DNA of 64,000 nt from Mesorhabditis belari (GCA_958450365.1 CAUEEP010000438.1:1-64000); one strand, 5' to 3'. Numbered from the stretch's first letter, positions 34,634 through 46,373 are shown. A program made the numbers and translations. Notes: generated by a model from the sequence alone, not told the origin.

Positions 34634-35675
34634 TCCGATCGATTGGTGAATTCGAAATTCAAGGTTTTGAATTCAAGGAAATGGGAAGAATGAATGGAGC
34701 GACGATGCCAAAGTCCCAAAGTGAAAGTTTTGACGGCCCAAAGGGCAGGAATAACTGTTTTGACGAGCCGGAATAGATGTTTGAGAATGGAATTTTGAGC
34801 ATTTCAAAGTCGCTTTCTGAGGTCATTACAAACAGACAGACAGTTATTTTTAGACTCACAATACTACTAGTTTTTGTGGAGGCTTTATAATTGCTTGCTT
34901 TTGGTGTGAAAAGGAGGATAAGAATCTAATAAATCGAATCTATCACCTTACACCTTTCGATTTTGCGATGTCACCAAGTTAAAGGCTTCGAAAAGAAGGG
35001 GTTCTCCGTTGTAAATGACGCTCTTTCCACTAAAAAACTATTTTTCAAAAAATCTGTCAGGAGAATTTGGAAAATTTTTCCTGTTTTGAAATGAGTACAT
35101 TTTTCTGTGTAGAATGACACATCTTTCATCAAAATTCATCAAAAAACGCAAATTGCACCGATGTGTGTGAGACCTGAACCACTGTTTTGACGGCCCGAAG
35201 GGCTGGAATGAAAATTTTTGAAGGCCAGAAGGGCCTGAGTGTAACCGTGGACTTTTCTGAACTGTCTGAAAGGCCTAATGAGAGATTTGTACGGTCCAAA
35301 GGGCCGAACTATGTCTATTTTCCAACCCATCAGCGCAAATACTTTCACCGGTCCCCCAATTAGACAGCGGACAAAGCGAACGATCGTGAGCGAACAAAAC
35401 CGGACGTGGAGCTAGCGAGATCACGACAAGAGCCTCCGAATTGGAGACCAGGTTGGAAGCCGATTTGTGAGTGTTTGGAATGGCGTTAATTGGATGGAAT
35501 CACCAGAGGCGATAGAGACGAGGGATCCAAAAATCCCCAATTTTCCATAAATGAAATGAAGGGCTTGCGTCGAAGATGGGAAGAAGTCAAAATGGAGAAT
35601 ACTTTATTGATTGATAGTTGCTATTTCTTGTAGAATGCAATCTATTGTTACACGCAAAAAGCGCGCATTATTTTT
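33826..35675. repeat. Segmental duplication, copy 1 (partner 49425-51270)
   Basis: About 1.85 kb nearly identical and in the same orientation as 49425-51270, from 'TTTCGGCCGTTTTGTTTTCC' in the lectin coiled-coil exon to 'GTAGAATGCAATCTATTGTT' upstream of the gene. It covers the coiled-coil exons, anchor exon and about 800 bp of 5' flank. That flank carries repeated 'GGCCC(A/G)AAGGGC' words near 34735, 35190-35240 and 35285. Confidence 0.92.
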
Positions 35676-35689
35676 TCCCTGATCTAATA

Positions 35690-35815
35690 GTTAATAAAAG
35701 ACTTCTCCTTAGGTTTTGAATAGTTTCTAGATTTGCATGGAAACTTGCCTCATGCTAAGGAATAGAAATATCATGGAAATTTTCAGGAAACGAATCACCC
35801 GAGTTTTTGTAGTTT
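35690..35815 (+). pseudogene. Relic of the secreted-peptide gene (intron plus start of exon 2)
   Basis: Matches 42550-42655: 'TTTGAATAGTTTCTAGATTT' through 'TTTTCAGGAAACGAATCAC'. Only the intron and the first codons of exon 2 (K-R-I-T-R) survive; the signal-peptide exon is absent. Confidence 0.65.
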
Positions 35816-35949
35816 TTGTGGTAAGGTTTTTGACAGAGAAAGTCCAACATCTCACATGTTTAGGCAAAAAAGCCTTGAGACACTTTTAGAAATTGACTCT
35901 GTCTAGCCAGTCCATAACTTCGAAAAGAAGAGTCCACCAATTTAATTTG

Positions 35950-36170
35950 GACTAATAAGGACTCCTTTGACGGAAAAGAGATCTTTGTTAAACTGAAACT
36001 CGAACAGCATCTCTCTCGCCGGACCTCTTCATTCGCTACTCGTGCCTCAAAGAGATTTTGGATTTGGACAAAGAAATTCCCTTAGCTACACGCAACTCTT
36101 CGCAAACGTGGCCGAGAACATCACGAGGCAAATGAATGGGGAATTTCGAATGAAATCCATTTTGATTGTA
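35950..36170 (+). pseudogene. Relic of the kinase-locus 3' region
   Basis: Matches 57180-57385 downstream of the kinase: 'CAGCATCTCTCTCGCCGGAC', 'CGTGCCTCAAAGAGATTTTG' and 'CACGAGGCAAATGAATGGGG'. It is followed, as at the kinase locus, by a coiled-coil tail exon and a convergent lectin gene. This identifies a duplicated block whose kinase part has been lost here. Confidence 0.75.
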
Positions 36171-36186
36171 TTCCATATTCCATATC

Positions 36187-36262
36187 TAATATTCAGGAGC
36201 AGCGAGACAGCAAAATACTTGCAGCTGCAGGCGCAATTCTGGATTTCTGGAAAAACTTTTTA
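36187..36262 (+). pseudogene. Coiled-coil tail exon, copy 2
   Basis: After a CAG acceptor, 'SSETAKYLQLQAQFWISGKT' matches the second tail exon at 46723 and 57806. The first tail exon ('ELRDEKSDLHEEL') is missing at this copy. Confidence 0.5.
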
Positions 36263-36388
36263 TATGAGATTTTGCAGAAACAATTCAGAAATAAAGGAGA
36301 AGATAATGTGCAGTTCTGTGTTTTCAGAAGATTGGATAACATGGGATTTATTAATTTTTGGTCCACAGAAAAAGACACAAAGCATTTA

Positions 36389-38161
36389 TCAGAATTGAGA
36401 GCTCCTTTTGCAGATCAAAAGAATCTGCTGGGTAGGAGGATAGACTCCCCATTTCCCATTGTAGCTCAGAAGCTGAAATGTGTTCATTTCTGATGGAGAT
36501 CCTTTGATAAAACACTTTGTGTTCTTTCACAAAAAGAAATTTCCTCAGATTGATCAATTTTAATTATGCATTGGAAATTGGAATACATATTGATGATTTC
36601 ACGTTGAAAATCTCACCCAAGTGTGGGTGTTCAAATCCGGCTCTTCTCCATACCAATTCGTGAAATCCACCGAACTTCCATCCGTCCATTCCAAAGCATT
36701 TCCTTTGTTCGGATTTCTCTGAATAAAGAAATGTTTATGTTTGGACATTGATATATTTCGATCCGATTTTCCTTATTTCTTCTTGAAATTATTCTAGTTA
36801 CCCAATTGAAACCATTATTTCAATCAAAGAACTACTAGCCAAACGAATCATTTTTTCACAAAAAGCCTTCGGGAAATGGCTGAAATAATCATTAGTTTCT
36901 ATATATTTATTTATGTCTTTCAATGAGAAAAACTCAACCTTCAGTCCGATCCAGAACCCATGAAAGGCTTGAACAGTTTTCGCTGAAATAAATATCGGTT
37001 GTTCTTGGTTTATAAAACATAAATTTCTACGAAAATCATGAATTTTCAGAATTGAATCATTTCGATTTCTTACCGAGTTCCCAAACAAAATCGTTCTCTT
37101 CATGACTGTGAATTGAGACTAAATGGCTCTTTCGACTCGCACAATATGCCACGGCTTGATCAAATGTCATTCTTTGATCGAAAGCCTTGAGATGAAGATA
37201 ATCCTGGCTCACAACATCCACCAAACCTTGTACCAAGAAGAGCTTTTTGCCAAATACGACCATCCATTCAGATCCAAGATCAAAGTCATCGTTCGACTTC
37301 TGAATTTCTTGGAAAAACATTACTCCAGATTCTTTAGACAAATACTCAATCTATTTCCTGAAAAAAACGCATAAATCTGCCCGCAACCTCTTGATTTCGG
37401 CCATTTTGTTTTCTCTTTTAGATTGTGAGGAGGGGAGTTGATTGGATTGAGTGGAATGGGTGTTTTGAGAGTGAAAAAACTGTTTTCTCAAGTCTCAGTC
37501 GACAAGAGATACCAAATAAACTCACATTTGGGTTTCGAGGTCAGAGTTCTCGCTCTGCAACGCGTTGATTTTCCCTTCGAGCTCTCCAATCTTGGCTTTT
37601 CCGTCTCTTGCTTCCCTATTCTGAGTTCTTGTGAAAATAGTTCAGATAACTATATATTGGGCTTGTCAAAATCACTACTCAAAATCCAAAAAAGATGAGC
37701 TTGAATTCTTCAAGATTTTTGATTTCACCCACATTTCCCTCTCGAGTCCGCTGATTTTTCCTCGGGCCTCGACGAGTTCTTGTTGGGTTTGATTCCTGAA
37801 AAGTCTTGTCATTGAGACACTCAAGCCTATTTATTGTTTATTCTATCAATTTCGCTTTTCTCCCAAAAAAACTCACAATTTGCTTTGACAAGATCTCAAG
37901 CAGACGGTATCCGGACAATCCTCTTTACTGCTGAAATCTAAGATCATCCACAAACCCCTTTCTAACCAACTTCAAAGTACTACGATCACCAGACGGAATC
38001 TCATCTCGATCATTCGAAGATCTGAATGTTTGAAAACATGGCTATTTGAAGGGAAAGCAATACGTGAATAGATCCACTTGAACGCTTTCTTGAATGGACG
38101 AAGAAATTTGATGGAAAAGGAGGAGAATCGTGATGAATAGACCGACGGCCATCACACCCAT
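36389..38161 (-). CDS. Coiled-coil C-type lectin-domain protein, copy D (best-preserved CTLD)
   Basis: From the 5' end: 'MGVMAVGLFITILLLFHQ' (38161, signal-anchor), coiled-coil exons near 37795-37735 ('QQELVEARGKISGLEREM'), 37636-37527 ('GELEGKINALQSENSDLE') and about 37430-37375. CTLD exons: about 37341-37074 ('AVAYCASRKSHLVSIHS'), 36982-36939 ('FWIGLK'), 36718-36617 ('ALEWTDGSSVDFTNWYGEEP') and 36472-36389 ('SYNGKWGVYPPTQ', 'LICKRSSQF', TGA). The last three junctions agree in phase. Only the two outer CTLD cysteines are obvious, and there is no WND or EPN-type motif, so calcium-dependent sugar binding is doubtful. Probably a membrane-anchored, coiled-coil-multimerised receptor. The junction before the first CTLD exon is unclear. 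Confidence 0.65.
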
Positions 38162-38485
38162 TCTGCTGAATTGGTTGATTAGTTTTGAATACGGGGAAAT
38201 GGGAAGAACGAATGGAGGGACGATCCGATACACAATTGTTTTTTACGGAAAAGAGCTTTCGAGGGCTCTGAAATTGTTCAGGAAAGCGATTGACTCATTA
38301 AGCCGTTGAAAGAATCGCTTCGAATAGAACTTCGTGCAAAAAAAAGTAGCATTTCGGGAAAAAGAAAGCCGTCAGTTCGTGTGGAGTTGGTGAGTGAGAA
38401 AACGCGGAGTTATCAGGAGACTACTTTCGGGGAAAGTCAACTGAACCGACCGTTCCCATCAAATCGCCACAATTGTTCCTCAAAG

Positions 38486-38902
38486 CTATCTATCTCCCCC
38501 GGCGTAAACAGTTTTTCCTAGAGCCTTTTTGACTTCTCCAACTTCAAAATTCAAAGCTCCTCGAGGTGTCATCATTGTTGATTGTTGTTTTGGTTGTTCT
38601 ATGTTTTTTAAGTTGTTTTGTGTTAAAGCAGAGCATTGTTGTAAAAAAGCATAACTAAACAAAACCTCTCTAAAACGGAAACTGCTCAAGGCATTAAAGG
38701 CATTTCTGGAGATTTGGAAAAAGAAGAGATGCTCTGAAGACATCGAGGAGGAGGCTTCGAGAAATTGTCCATTTTGGTTGCTAGACGAACGAACTGTCCT
38801 ACCAAATGACTGAACTTTCCTGCAGAACAAGTGAAAATTAAAGGAAAAGGCTACTAAATAAGCAGAATTGATGAGATAATCAAACAAGAAATTCGTTGCC
38901 AA
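38486..38902 (-). other. Hydrophobic frame shared with the lectin F 5' region
   Basis: 'ATNFLFDYLINSAYLVAFSF' on the minus strand at about 38900-38840 is similar to 59705-59640 ('CFATNFLFDFVFLINLAYLV'). It may be an alternative membrane-anchor exon that belongs with the coiled-coil lectins, or simply a shared repeat. The remainder of this 139-codon frame is unrecognised. Confidence 0.3.
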
Positions 38903-38929
38903 GCAAAATAGGGCAAAATTCTATAGGCA

Positions 38930-39170
38930 AAATTCTTACCAAATAAAGAGAAAGGAGGGGAATGGGCACTCCTTTAGTCATCAGTCGTCAACCAAAAACA
39001 ATCAATCTTCGTTTCAGCGAAAACTGAAAACGAAAACTGCTACAAAACAACAATGATTTGGGGCCAGAAATAGAATGAGGACACTTGGATTTCCTCCATA
39101 ATTTATCAATATTTAGACTACCAGGATCAGAGAGCTTTTGTTAGTGGCTATTCCCCACAGTAATGCCTTT
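38930..39170. repeat. Repeat, inverted partner of 62895-63130
   Basis: 'AGTCGTCAACCAAAAACAAT' and 'CTACAAAACAACAATGATTT' occur here and in reverse complement near 63000-63080. The 94-codon minus frame starting at 39394 is not recognised. Confidence 0.75.
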
Positions 39171-39689
39171 TTCATCGGAAAGAGGAAAACCATGTCGACG
39201 AAGAAATGATTGCATCCAACCGTTGCTTCTTTTGGAATTGAGACCAGCCTCAGAAACGGTTCATCGCTTCGGTATAGATAGCCACATTCGACAGCCAAAT
39301 ACCCTAATGGATCTGAAATCTGAAATGTGTCTTTCAAATTTGAGGGAGATCTTCTGATAAGACTTTTCGAGTTTCTGGTAATCACGACCATCACCAGAAA
39401 ACACGGAATGAAGAACTAATCCTTCTGGACTCTCTGATCACTTTTTATCAAAAGACGGAATTCTTTTTCTTGACATCCATTTCCTCTCTTTTTATTGTAT
39501 TTGACAAAATCATTTAGAAGAAGTTGTCCGAAGCTTTAGGTGAAGTTGTTTGTAACGATGAGGTTTCTACCGCTTCTGCTACTGATTTGAATTCAATGAT
39601 ATATGTATCTAAAACACGATACGACATTTGACGTTGATACGATTGACTAGCGATTGATTCGTGTCATCGTGAGTCAAAACAATTCGTGT

Positions 39690-40077
39690 CATCGTGAGCT
39701 CTGCCCTGCTTCAAAAAGGCAAATCGCATGATTTTTGGGGAAGAATTCTAACATCTGATGAAACATGGATTCAATATGAGAGTGTGAAGCGCAAAAATCA
39801 GTGGCTTTCTCTAGGTCAACCCCCACAACCAACTTCAAAACCCGATATTCATGGAAAGAGACTTATGCTTTGCTGTTGGTGGAATACAAAAGGTTTGGTG
39901 TATTATGAGTTGTTGAATCCGGGAGAAACTGTCACCGCTGATCGTTATTCAAAACTGTTGATGAGAGTTAACGAAGCTTTAAAGAAATTGGGCGTTGAAA
40001 CATCAAAAGTGCTATTTTTGCATGATAATGCAAAACCTCACACTGCAAAAATCATACACCATGCCCTCTCCAATTAA
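39690..40077 (+). pseudogene. Mariner transposase fragment
   Basis: 'ILTSDETWIQYESVKRKNQW' (first Asp), 'KPDIHGKRLMLCCWWNTKGL' and 'FLHDNAKPHTAKI' (second Asp) are in one open frame. The DNA-binding half and the third Asp region are missing, and no termini were found. Same family as the fragment at 1-190. Confidence 0.88.
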
Positions 40078-40089
40078 AAATCGTCCCTT

Positions 40090-41240
40090 AAGGCTGCTGT
40101 TGGAGGTGTGTGCTTTTGGAGAAAATGCTTGAATTCCTTCTCGATCTCCTTCAAATAGATTCTCTCATTTAACTCTTCGATTCTCATTTTTCATTTTTAT
40201 TTGGAGTTGGATTTTTTATTGTTAATGTTTGTAGATAAATAAAAATATTTTCCACAGTGCAGCTTTTGTGTTTTCTAGATTTTAAGACATGCTCTTACCA
40301 ATAGAAAAGCAATAAAAGTTGCGGTCGCATCCGTTTCCTTCCTATTTGCGTTCCTATTTTGCAATTATTCGCGTCGCATTTTTCGTCTTTTTTTTCTCCC
40401 TTCCCGAAATTCTTTCTTTTTGATCGGCGGGGGGTTTTTTTGCCTTCTTTCTTGGGGGACTTTGTTATTTCTATTGATGCGCATGCTGTTTTTGTAATGG
40501 GTATTGTTGCATTTCGGTTCTGTACTAATAAACAGTAAAATGATAAATTCAACTTACCTTATGCCACCCTTCAGGTTTTAAATCCTGTTTAGATAACTGG
40601 TTTAACATTGTAGAGAGAGCTTACTAACATTTGTGTCGCCACCGACTAGTATGAATCTTGTGTTGGATGCTGCGCGTTCTTGTTATGTTGTAAGCGCTTT
40701 GGGGAAACCCTTTTAACCTTTTTTGTGCAATTCGGCCATTCTTAAGCAGAATCATCCTCGATGATAAGGTTAAAGCGGGTCGCGCCCCAAACTGGGGGCC
40801 GAACCGATCCACAAGCCTTTGGAAGGACAGTGGTTGAACTAAGAGGCAAAATGAAAGATCCAGTTGAACAGAAAGGCTGTAAAGGATCTGTTACTAGGAG
40901 AAACGGTTGATCCGACTCCTATGACCCGAGAGAAAGGGTAAATTTTGACCTCATTGGAATCATAAGTCGAATAGAAAGACTTGCAGAGGCGTTTTGAACA
41001 AACACTCGTTATTTAAATGAATCCGACCAAGAACAATTCATTTGTGATTTGAATCATTTATTTTCCTCATGAATCGAAGAATTTTGATTGTTGAAAGTAT
41101 AGGCATATTTCCTGCGCATGAAACTCCGAAATTACTTTCCCCACGATCGTTATTCGCCAATTTACACCCATGTTGATTATATTGCTTTGTTTTCGATTAC
41201 TTTCCGTCTACAACGCTAATTTTTATATTTCCAGGGTAAA
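40090..41240. other. Intergenic, no recognised gene
   Basis: Short frames only. A G/C-rich stretch at 40620-40830 has no tRNA, snRNA or coding signature that I can support. Confidence 0.4.
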
Positions 41241-41248
41241 TTGAAAAG

Positions 41249-41865
41249 ATGACGGGCAAGCTAACTGGTGCTGCGAGTCGACACGAAGAGGGGCTACTAG
41301 ATAATGTAAGTGTTTTGAAACAAGTGTTTGGGAATCTTGTGGAAAAGCTGAAAGAAGGCGTTGAAGAAAAAGTTGAAACTTTTGTAAGTGTTCTATGCAA
41401 GAAAACAACTAATCGTCAAAAAGCGGCCATTAGCATCGAGAGCAAGAAATTGCTGGAAGAGCTTTGGCTCGAGTGGGATAAGTTGAAGGAGGCTGAAGCA
41501 AAATTGGCTGAAGCCTACGCAATAGAACCGAAAGGAAATTTAAGGTTGTTGCGGGGAATGATCGTATGATCAAAGTATGCAATGAACTGGGCTTTGAATC
41601 GAAAGAAGCGCTTACAGAGTTCAATGAGAAATACATAGAACAGAAAGAGTTGATTGACTCACTTTGCGATACGTTTATGACCAAGCAAACAGAGTTGATT
41701 AGGAAAGTTGATAGATGTATTGGAGACCACAATACACTAATAAAAATTTGTCACATATTGAACTGCAAAGAGGAAGAAGCATATTTTGTTATTCAGACGA
41801 TGCTCACCGATTCGGTCGAAGACAAGACTAACAACATGAAGGAGCCCTCAACCCATAAGAACTAG
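41249..41865 (+). pseudogene. Coiled-coil protein gene, one apparent frameshift
   Basis: ATG at 41249, preceded by a TTTCCAG acceptor (possible trans-splice or leader exon). The first frame (107 codons) is charged and helical: 'LVEKLKEGVEEKVETFVSVL', 'LLEELWLEWDKLKEAEAKLA'. The second frame (41566-41865) continues in the same style ('FESKEALTEFNEKYIEQKEL', ending 'KEPSTHKN'). A 1-nt change around 41500-41560 would join them into about 205 residues. No family recognised, no signal peptide or membrane segment. Could be a real gene with an assembly error. Confidence 0.5.
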
Positions 41866-42450
41866 GTATAAAGTTTGAGGAGCATATGAGTGTCCAGAAA
41901 AGTTTTTGCATTTTGCATCGAGCAATTTTTGCCAGCCATTTTATAGAGGTCATTCGCCTAGTTTGGATCGGTCAATTTGTTATTGAATGTCAAGTCTATT
42001 CATTTTATTGTTGAGCTAGAATTCGAATGACCGTGCTAGGCTTCGTAGAGCAAGCTTTGGTCAAACTGTTATGGAAAACTCGCTAAATCCAATCAAAAGA
42101 TCAAATGATGCATTTTTTTTGGCCTTTCACCGCCCACACGACGAATTTTTGGTAAAATAGTTTCACTTCCAAATGTTTGTGTAAAATGTGATTGAAAATT
42201 GCTCTGGGATTAGCAACAACTTTCTTGATAAAACGAAATCGAAATAGTGGAACGGGTAAATGGACGAGAAACCATTTTAAAACATTTCAAAAAGAAAGAT
42301 TCCTTGTCTCGAAGAAAAAAAGAAAGATTTCTTGTCTGCACACCCGGGAAATCTTTATTCCGCCATTTTTAATTTTTATACAGACAATTTTCATTTTCAA
42401 CTTTCATTTAATTTATTCCTGAGTACCATTTTTTAGTTTACAGTTTCACA

Positions 42451-42711
42451 ATGCGACTTCTCATCCTGTTCTTTGCTCTTCTTGCTCTTTTCGGCTTGAA
42501 CGAGGCGTTGATGAACCGGTAAGTCTTGAAAGTTTATTGTAGTTCATAAAACGCTTGTCCCTAGGCTTTGAATAGTTTCTAGATTTGCATAGAAAATTGC
42601 TTCATGCTAAAATTAAATAGAAATATGATTGAAGTTTTCAGGAAACGAATCACGAGAGACGATAGGGAGGAGGCTGAGGCGGCCGCTTCGACGAATCTGG
42701 GAAAATGGTAG
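42451..42711 (+). CDS. Small secreted peptide, two exons, 45 aa
   Basis: Exon 1 (42451-42518) encodes the signal peptide 'MRLLILFFALLALFGLNEAL' followed by Met-Asn. The intron (42519-42641, GTAAGT...TTTTCAG) splits an Arg codon in phase 2. Exon 2 ends at the TAG at 42711 and encodes 'KRITRDDREEAEAAASTNLG' then Lys-Trp. A dibasic or tribasic site (RKR) follows the signal peptide directly, as in processed peptides. The gene at 61593-61954 has the same plan. A TTTACAG just before the ATG could be a trans-splice acceptor. Function unknown; antimicrobial or signalling peptide are both possible. Confidence 0.6.
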
Positions 42712-42986
42712 TGAACTTGTGCAATGTCTTTCCCTAACAGATTGTGGTATAAACTTTTCGCTCAATAACAAGCTTGAAAATGAATTTACAGTTTAAGTCC
42801 AGATGTTTGATTTAAGACAAACATAAGTTCACAGTTACAATACGCATTTCTTTTTCCTTGATTCAAAGCAGTAGACCAACCAGAGACGAGTAGGAGACGA
42901 AAATTGAATTCTCGCGAAGAATTACCCATTTTCCAATCTCAAAAACGCGTGGAATTGCAAAAAAAAAGCATTCTGTCGTTGTGGAA

Positions 42987-45900
42987 ATGGTCTTGCTAAT
43001 GATATGGGAAAAATTCCAAGATATCATCATCCTTCTATTGATAGGATTTGTCTTAATGGGTGAGTGGAATGAAAATGCAAATCAAAACAAATTTCAGGCA
43101 CCTATTCCTTTTTGCTGTACTTTTTTATGGAAGTTGGGTGGTGTTTGCTGAAAAAACCTATCGGTATTCAGCACTACTTTGTCGAGAATTTTCTGCTGGT
43201 ACTTGAGAATGCGACAGCTGTGGTAAGGCTTTTGGCAGAGAAGGTCCAATTTCGAACAGTCTTAAAGGCAAATGTTTCTTTTCTTTAATATTTAAAAAAC
43301 TTGCCTTTATTTCAGCTTTTTTATATTTTAAAATCAATTAGCATTAGAGGTGGTACCAAAAAAGAGTAAATGAGTCCGCAAGCAATCGAGTCAAAAACAG
43401 ATTTTCGAAACAAAAGATCTTTTTAAGAAAATTCATTCTTAGGGTTAAAATCGTCAAAGATTTCAAATTTGATGTTCGTTTGTCTCGATTTTATTTGATT
43501 TTATCTAAAGAAACGAGAGGGGACAAATCTTTTGAAGCATCTTGTATCTAAAGTTTTCAGTCATTGGTGCTTTCCCTCTTCACAACTCCTTTAGCCATCT
43601 ATTCCGCTGCAACCAACGATAATTTAACACTTCCAATCAGGTAATGATTTTCTTGTTTAAAGGATTTCTTTCTTACAGATTACTCGCAATCGCTGAAAAC
43701 TTCAATAAGTTTCTTAATGCAGTGACGGTCACCATTTCTTGTTATTGCGAAGTGATGCCTCAGTTTCAGTGAGTAAACCTCGAGTTGTACTTTCAAATGT
43801 AATAAACTTTACTTTGCAATGCCAAGTACTCAACCTAAGATTTAGCTGCCCTTATCAAATGGTTTTTTGGCTTGCACAAATTAACTCGTTTTACATTGTT
43901 CGTTATGGTCTCAGCGATATGTCTCAATATTGTCAATTTTGCATTTCATTGAGGTTGGTCACTCTTTCTTCCTGTTTTTTGAGTGGTTGAGTATCCTGGT
44001 TACAGTTACTGGATCCAACTGACAAGAAAAATCGTATTCAGACATAGTAGGGTAGCTTGGCGCCGATCTAATTGTAAAGGAAAGCCAGCGGGGGTAGCTA
44101 ATTTGCGCCAACTGGGTCTTTCACGCAACTCGCCATAACTTTCTTCTAAGTAGGCCAATCTTTATGATCTTGGTGTCATTTTGTTGCACTTGTTAAGATC
44201 TACAAAACGGCACAAAAATCATAAAGATTGGCCTACTTAGAAGAAAGCTATGGCGAGTTGCGTTGCACATTCAATTTGGCGCAAAGTAGTTACCCCCAAA
44301 GCCAGCTTCAATACGCTTTTGCAAGTTTTAAGAGCAGGAAAAGAAAGCAAAGAGTACGGTAAATGGGTGAGGTTTAGAGTTTTACTCTGAGAAAGCTGTA
44401 ACTTTTACATTACCTTTAAATGACGGAAACCCATCTGATGTTAACAATTTCACCGATTCAGTCGTTTCTTTGCTCTTGCTTTTGACGGTGCCTATTTCCG
44501 ATACTCAATGCGATTGCCTTATCTCCAAGTTCTCATACCGTACGCCCTTCGATTTGCGATCGGATATTTGGGTGAACTCTGCGAAAAGCAGCTTTATGAT
44601 GGCTGGATGTACTTCTACGATCCATTCGTCGTTTACGCTCCATATTTTCTCACTTGTGCCTTCGATTTTGTTATCAGACGTAAAATGAAAAAGGTTTGTC
44701 TTGGTGCGACGGAAAGTACGCGTAATTGTTCCAATTTTCGATTGTTAGAAGTTTCGTTTTACCAAAAAACTTTGGAAGTACATTTCCATGACTCATTTTA
44801 GAGCCCAATCTTCGATAATTCAATTTCTAGAAGAAATCCGAAAACTCAATCAAGCGGATGAAGTGAAAGTAGGGAAAATCAATCAACGCAGGGATCAAAA
44901 AGCTCGCTTTAATACGTACTTGGGGAGTCAGGAAATGGTTTTGGCCTGGTTTTGGCCTTGTCTCCGTCAAAAGTTCATAAAGTTCCTAATCCGCAAGAAG
45001 GCAAAGACAGCTCTGGCTCTAGCTTGGCCTGGCTTGTAGGTTCGATCATTGGATTCTTGAATTATTTCTAACGGTTGAATTATTTCTGATCTAAAGGGTA
45101 TTCCAAACGGCCTCATACTGCGGTTTGTAATAAATTAAAGAAATGTATGGGAAAGAATTTGGAATTGAACCCTCGACTTTCTGCTTACCAAGCATATCTA
45201 CCACTATCGGCGCCTTCTTTGCCCAGGGAGAAATAGGAAAGACAAGGAAGAAGAAAGAAAGGATGAAGAAAGAAAGGAAAAAGTAAGAAAGGAAGAAGGA
45301 AGAACGGAGGAAGAAAGTAAGGAAGAAAGGACGGAAGCTAAACTAGACCAAACAATGCTAAACCTGCCAGAAGTCAGTTCCTGGAAACTCAGTAATCTTT
45401 GTAGGGCCTACAGTAAGGCCAGATCAGGCAAGCGCAAAGGCCAGGCCAGGATGTAACTTTTAGAGCCCGGCTAGAACATCTTTCGAATTGATACCAGGCA
45501 GGCTGAAGCCAGGTTGAAATAGGAAAGCAACCAAGATCATAGACAGACACGATTGAGGCAAAACCAAGCCAGCTGCACCAGAAAACTGACAATGCAATAT
45601 TTGATTCAAGGCACTTTTAGCTAAAACACAGCGGCCACGCCAGCCGAGCAGAAATGTTGTTGATGACACAAGTTGGTGAAGGCTTTACTCTCTTGAACGA
45701 ATTTCTTTAGATGATCATCAGTTCTCTGGTTACTTTCACTTACACTATTGGTTTCTATTTCGTTGGAAACGTTTCGAATTTATTTTTCAACTGGGATGTT
45801 GCCAATATGTTGATGTCTGTTCGTGATTTCAGCCACGCTTTTCTCTTCAACCTTGTTTTGAGGTTAGTGCACAAAATCACATTTTACTGTAGATTAAGCT

Positions 45901-46046
45901 CATTTTAACACTTAGAATGTTTATTGTAGTATAAATCTTCTCATTTCAGTATAATCACCGCACTTTTTCTCCGAAAACCGAAAGAAAAGCCGGCAAGGAC
46001 AAGAAATTCGATCACCGTGACTGTTCATCCATCAAAAGGTCATTGA
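42987..46046 (+). CDS. Seven-transmembrane chemoreceptor-like protein, complete, 318 aa
   Basis: Eight exons: 42987-43059, 43098-43222, 43561-43640, 43679-43768, 43846-43953, 44462-44693, 45711-45862, 45950-46046. The sum is 957 nt with every phase agreeing. Hydrophobic segments: 'IIILLLIGFVLM', 'SFLLYFFMEVGWCL', 'SLVLSLFTTPLAIY', 'FYIVRYGLSDM' region, 'LQVLIPYALRFAIGYL', 'VVYAPYFLTCAFDFVI' and 'SSLVTFTYTIGFYFVG'. The C-terminus is basic ('FLRKPKEKPARTR', 'SITVTVHPSKGH'). Length and layout fit nematode chemosensory GPCRs; the subfamily is unassigned. It is paralogous to the palindrome-arm receptors (same exon boundaries; 80- and 152-nt exons identical in size). The intron at 43954-44461 carries a Mutator-like MITE. 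AATAAA lies near 46090. Confidence 0.85.
44090..44297. mobile_element. Mutator-like foldback MITE with 9-bp target duplication
   Basis: 208 bp with termini GGGGGTAGCTAATTTGCGCC (44090) and inverted TGGCGCAAAGTAGTTACCCC ending at 44297. Inner arms 'AACTCGCCATAACTTTCTTC' through 'CCAATCTTTATGAT' pair almost perfectly. It is flanked on both sides by AAAGCCAGC, a 9-bp direct repeat as made by Mutator-type transposases. Confidence 0.85.
45125..45205 (-). pseudogene. tRNA-like relic
   Basis: The minus strand reads 'CCGATAGTGGTAGATATGCT' (D-arm-like), a TGCT/AGCA stem, then 'GTCGAGGGTTCAATTCC' (B box). The anticodon loop is too short and the acceptor stem does not pair. It lies in a receptor intron next to a GA-rich run. 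Confidence 0.45.
45236..45345. repeat. GGAAGAAA-type low-complexity run
   Basis: About 110 nt of nearly pure purine on the plus strand (GAAGAAAGAAAGGA units, imperfect). Confidence 0.9.
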
Positions 46047-46157
46047 AACGGCATAATTGTGATATTGAACTGTGATAATATTATATCTCAATAAAGCTTT
46101 ATTTTTAAATAGTTGATCGAAAACAAAGATAAAAAGAAAAATAAATCTTCGCTAGTT

Positions 46158-46373
46158 ACCGTATTCTCTCTAATAGTAGTGCACCCCGCCGAGTCGAGTT
46201 GATGACGATTTTACGGTTTCGAAGTTTTCGCAGAAGCTCAACACTCTAATCCCCCACAAGATCTCATCATCAGCTACATTTTCCGACCATCGATAGGTTT
46301 TGATGAGCGGTTTTCGAGATTTCGAGCAATTTAGGCAACGCTCAGGGTGCACTACTATTAGAGAGAATACGGT
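46158..46373. mobile_element. MITE with CCGTATTCTCTCTAATAGTA termini, copy 2
   Basis: Second copy of the 24240-24460 element, same orientation, termini intact and flanked by TA on both sides. It lies just downstream of the receptor poly(A) signal. Confidence 0.88.
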
